A stretch of DNA of 64,000 nt from positions 3,658,001 to 3,722,000 of the forward strand of contig NC_009767.1 of NCBI RefSeq assembly GCF_000017805.1, read 5' to 3'. Below are positions 61,742-64,000 of this stretch, in pieces (the stretch's first letter is position 1; the number at the start of each line of letters is the position of its first letter). Source of the stretch: Roseiflexus castenholzii DSM 13941. GTDB lineage: Bacteria > Chloroflexota > Chloroflexia > Chloroflexales > Roseiflexaceae. The position numbers and the translations under genes are program-made. The notes beneath the pieces were generated by a model. It made no database searches. It was not told where the DNA came from and worked only from the letters and a program-made list of their open reading frames with translations.

Positions 61742-62698
61742 CTAGGCTCTGTCTGACTATCCGGCAACGGTGGGAGCCATCTGGTATACTACCAGGTTGA
61801 TTATTGTCAATCTGCGAGGATACCAGATGCGCCGCTACGAGTTGAGTAATGCCCAGTTTGCCTTGCTGGAGCCCTATCTTCCGAAGAATGGCTCGGTCGG
61901 TCATCCCTGGGCTGACCACCGTCGGATCTTGAACGGCCTGTTCTGGAAGCTGCGCTCAGGTGCGCCCTGGCGTGATATTCCCGACCGCTATGGCCCCTGG
62001 CAGACGATCTATGACCGCTACGTGTTCTGGCGTCGCAACGGTACCTGGGAGCGCATCTTGCGCGCCCTGCAAGTCGAGCTCGACGCGCACGGCGAGATTG
62101 ATTGGAGCTAGTTCAACGTCGACAGTACCGTCATTCGTGGGTCGCGCGCGGCGGCGGGTGCTCGTCGCGACGGCCTTTGACCCGGAGGAACCAGCCGACC
62201 ATGCGCTTGGTCGCTCACGCGGTGGCTTCGGCGCCAAGATCCACCTGCTGTGCGATGGCAACGGCGTTCCGCTCAGCGCCTTCCTCTTGCCAGGACAGGC
62301 GCACGAGTCCACACAATTCGAACCCCTCGTCGACAGCGTAGCGATTGCTCGCCGTGCCACCGGTCGTACCCGTACCCGCCCCACACGCATTGCTGCGGAC
62401 CGCGCCTATCACGCGCAGCGAATCCGACAGTGGCTCCGTCAGCACGGCATCCAGGCGGTCATCCCGCCACGGAAGTCGAAGGGCAAGGTGCGACGCGGCC
62501 GGCCCATCACCTACAACGCTATCCACTACCGCGCTCGCAATGCGATTGAACGCTGTGCGGGCTGGCTCAAGGAGTGTCGGTCGCTCGCCACGCGCTTCGA
62601 GAAGCTCGCCGTCAACTATCTCCAGATCGTCAAGCTGGCCTTCATCGAGCGCTATCTGCGCCTTCTGGCGCCCTAACTTATTGTCAGACAGAGCCTAG
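61742..62698 (+). mobile_element. IS5-family insertion sequence with CTAG target duplication
   Basis: Perfect 12-bp terminal inverted repeats GCTCTGTCTGAC and GTCAGACAGAGC bound the 949-bp element 61746-62694. A direct duplication CTAG flanks it at 61742-61745 and 62695-62698, which matches the YTAR target of the IS5 family. It carries two overlapping transposase frames. It has inserted just after attC3, which would disrupt the next cassette. Confidence 0.93.
61827..62676 (+). pseudogene. IS5-family transposase (two-frame) with premature amber codon
   Basis: The first frame starts at ATG 61827 (GAGGA upstream): MRRYELSNAQFALLEPYLPKNG, HRRILNGLFWKLRSGAPWRDIPDRYGPWQTIYDRYVFWRRNGTWERILRALQ, ending ...IDWS at TAG 62109-62111. 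Frame continues FNVDSTVIRGSRAAAGARRDG past the stop. The second frame takes over near the GCGGCGGCGGG run and contains the DDE core (GRSRGGFGAKIHLLCDGNG, RIAADRAYHAQRIRQWLRQ, RARNAIERCAGWLKECRSLATRFEK). Two-frame transposases normally use slippage; the TAG before the junction looks like an added lesion. Confidence 0.85.
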
Positions 62699-62712
62699 CC
62701 CAGAGGGCAGGA

Positions 62713-62970
62713 ATGGATACCATGTTTGGATTGACGATTTCTCTCAGACGCAGCTGCGACAGTTTACAGCGGATTGCCGACAAGCAGATGCCGGTTCGCG
62801 AAGTGGCGGACTGGGAGAAGCGTCGCAACCAGGCGGCGATCAAGGTGATATGGCAGTTCACCACCACCGATGCTCGCATCAAGATCAGGCGACTCTATCC
62901 GGTTAAAAGAGCAGGGTCTAACCTGACGAGACAATGGGCCGCCGTGCTGGCCCGGCGCGAAAAGGGGTGA
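62713..62970 (+). pseudogene. IS630-family transposase C-terminal remnant
   Basis: The frame contains RIADKQMPVREVADWEKRRNQAAIKVIWQFTTTDARIKIRRLYP, the conserved end of IS630-type transposases (WQFTTxDARIKL). The upstream catalytic region is absent and the downstream part (VKRAGSNLTRQWAAVLARREKG) is not conserved. It begins 15 bp after the IS5 copy, so the IS5 insertion may have struck a composite or decayed region. Confidence 0.7.
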
Positions 62971-63197
62971 TCCGCGCTGCCGGCTCTTGGGTGACGCCTG
63001 CCGCGACAGTATCCGCAGCAAAGCAGATGTGGAAGGGCAGGTATAGCCCGGCGGGGAAGCATTCTCAAATGCTGCCTGTCATCCTTGCCGCTTTACAACA
63101 ATAGAGATTTAGGCATATAATTTGCCCAGATCAAACATACCTCTGCTGGTCAAATAATCTGCACCCATGAGATACACACCGCTCAAGAAGTCTGGCG
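62971..63197. other. Intergenic gap before beta-helix gene
   Basis: No gene is seen. The segment near 63100-63140 is AT-richer (AGATTTAGGCATATAATTTGCC) and could hold the promoter of the following gene. Confidence 0.4.
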
Positions 63198-64000
63198 ATG
63201 AGCAACATTCTCTTCCGTCTTTTTTCTGTTTGCTCGATCCTGGCGGCGCTGCTTGCAGCGCAGCGCGCCCACCCGGCCTATGCGGCGAGCTACGTCGTCA
63301 ACTCGCTGGCGGACAACACCACCAACGACGCCTTCTGCACCCTGCGCGAAGCGATCCTGGCAGCGAACGACGCGGCTGCCAATGATTGCGGCGCAGGCAG
63401 CGGCGGCGACGACACCATCACCTTCAGCGTGAGCGGGACGATTGTGCTTGGCTCGACCCTGCCCGCCATCGTCTCCGGGCAGGGCAAGCTGACCATTGAC
63501 GGCGGGGGCGGCATCACCGTCAGCGGGAACAACAGCGTGCGGGTGATGGTCGTCAACAGCGGCGCCGACCTCACCCTGCGCAACATCACCATCGCCAACG
63601 GATCGATCGGCGGCTTCGGCGGCGGCATCTACAACAACGGCGGCACGCTGACGGTCATCAACAGCACCTTCTCCGCCAACAGCGCCTCCGGCCCCTGGGG
63701 CGGCGGCGGCGGCATCTACAACGCCAGCGGCGGCACGCTGACGGTGACCAACAGCACCTTCTCGGGCAACAGCGCCAGCGGCCCCTTCGGCGGCGGCGGC
63801 ATCTTCAACGCCGGCACGCTGACGGTGACCAACAGCACCTTCTCCGCCAACAGCGCCGGCTTCGGCGGCGGCATCTACAACGGCGGCACGCTGACGGTGA
63901 CCAACAGCACCTTCTCCAACAACAGCGCCAGCGGCACAGGCGGCGGCATCTTCAACGATGGCGGCGCCACGCTGACGCTCAAGAACACCATCATCGCCAA
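63198..64000 (+). CDS. Secreted beta-helix protein, partial (continues past window)
   Basis: ATG 63198 opens a frame with no stop to the window edge. A signal peptide (ILFRLFSVCSILAALLAAQRAHPAYA) is followed by a CSLREAI-type cap (ASYVVNSLADNTTNDAFCTLREAILAANDAA) and then repeats of the pattern TLTVTNSTFSGNSASGPFGGGGIFNAG. This is the same polymorphic beta-helix family as the 25137-27416 protein. At least 267 residues are visible. It may be an adhesin; the remainder is outside the window. Confidence 0.85.
   Translation, partial: MSNILFRLFSVCSILAALLAAQRAHPAYAASYVVNSLADNTTNDAFCTLREAILAANDAAANDCGAGSGGDDTITFSVSGTIVLGSTLPAIVSGQGKLTIDGGGGITVSGNNSVRVMVVNSGADLTLRNITIANGSIGGFGGGIYNNGGTLTVINSTFSANSASGPWGGGGGIYNASGGTLTVTNSTFSGNSASGPFGGGGIFNAGTLTVTNSTFSANSAGFGGGIYNGGTLTVTNSTFSNNSASGTGGGIFNDGGATLTLKNTIIA

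Overview
The window looks like chromosome of a Chloroflexota bacterium, most probably Roseiflexus or a close relative. This is an inference from high GC, the gene repertoire (CbpA-type dnaJ with hspR, GTP-type PEPCK, ABC-F EttA, choice-of-anchor/beta-helix surface proteins, multi-GAF SpoIIE phosphatase) and abundant family-specific intergenic repeats. No rRNA is present. Two tRNAs (Leu-CAG, Gln-CTG) sit near 19 kb.

Region 1 (1-14.6 kb, minus strand) is the promoter-proximal part of an extracellular contractile injection system (eCIS, phage-tail-like) operon. Reading leftwards from 14.6 kb it encodes a DUF4255 protein, an AAA+ ATPase, four large cargo-like proteins (three carry the DUF4157 eCIS-associated domain), a small conserved protein, a second DUF4255 protein, the sheath, two tube proteins and small accessory proteins. 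The operon runs off the left edge. Two of the DUF4157 proteins end in putative cysteine-peptidase domains, one C39/papain-like and one caspase-like. Two repeat arrays interrupt the operon.

Region 2 (14.7-24.4 kb) holds a membrane-anchored beta-helix protein, a secreted protein with a frameshifted signal peptide, a RbsD/FucU-like mutarotase, the hspR-dnaJ pair with a HAIR-like operator, the two tRNAs, and a potABCD-type polyamine transporter. Its potC-potD gap is filled by seven copies of the same repeat family that interrupts the eCIS operon.

Region 3 (24.4-55.6 kb) is ordinary chromosome: secreted repeat proteins, a fluoride riboswitch with crcB and a DUF190-CBS protein, ettA, pckG, a Gfo/Idh/MocA oxidoreductase, an SMP-30-like lactonase, a GAF-SpoIIE phosphatase, a GH38 alpha-mannosidase, an arginase-family enzyme, a GNAT protein, an IPT/TIG adhesin-like protein, an MFS transporter, an S41 peptidase, trpC and an amidase. 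A 17-unit 27-bp tandem array follows the mannosidase, and a DUF4058 gene is decayed.

Region 4 (55.6-64 kb) is accessory and decaying. It has a vapBC pair whose toxin carries a nonsense codon, MITE-like repeats and transposase remnants. The main item is a chromosomal integron. An integrase pseudogene (frameshift plus loss of the catalytic Tyr) lies divergent to a cassette array with a candidate attI core, three well-formed attC sites and one degenerate one. The cassettes carry a PemK/MazF-type toxin-antitoxin pair and a DUF4160/DUF2442 pair, all on the plus strand. The array is capped by an IS5-family insertion with a CTAG duplication. The window ends inside another secreted beta-helix protein.
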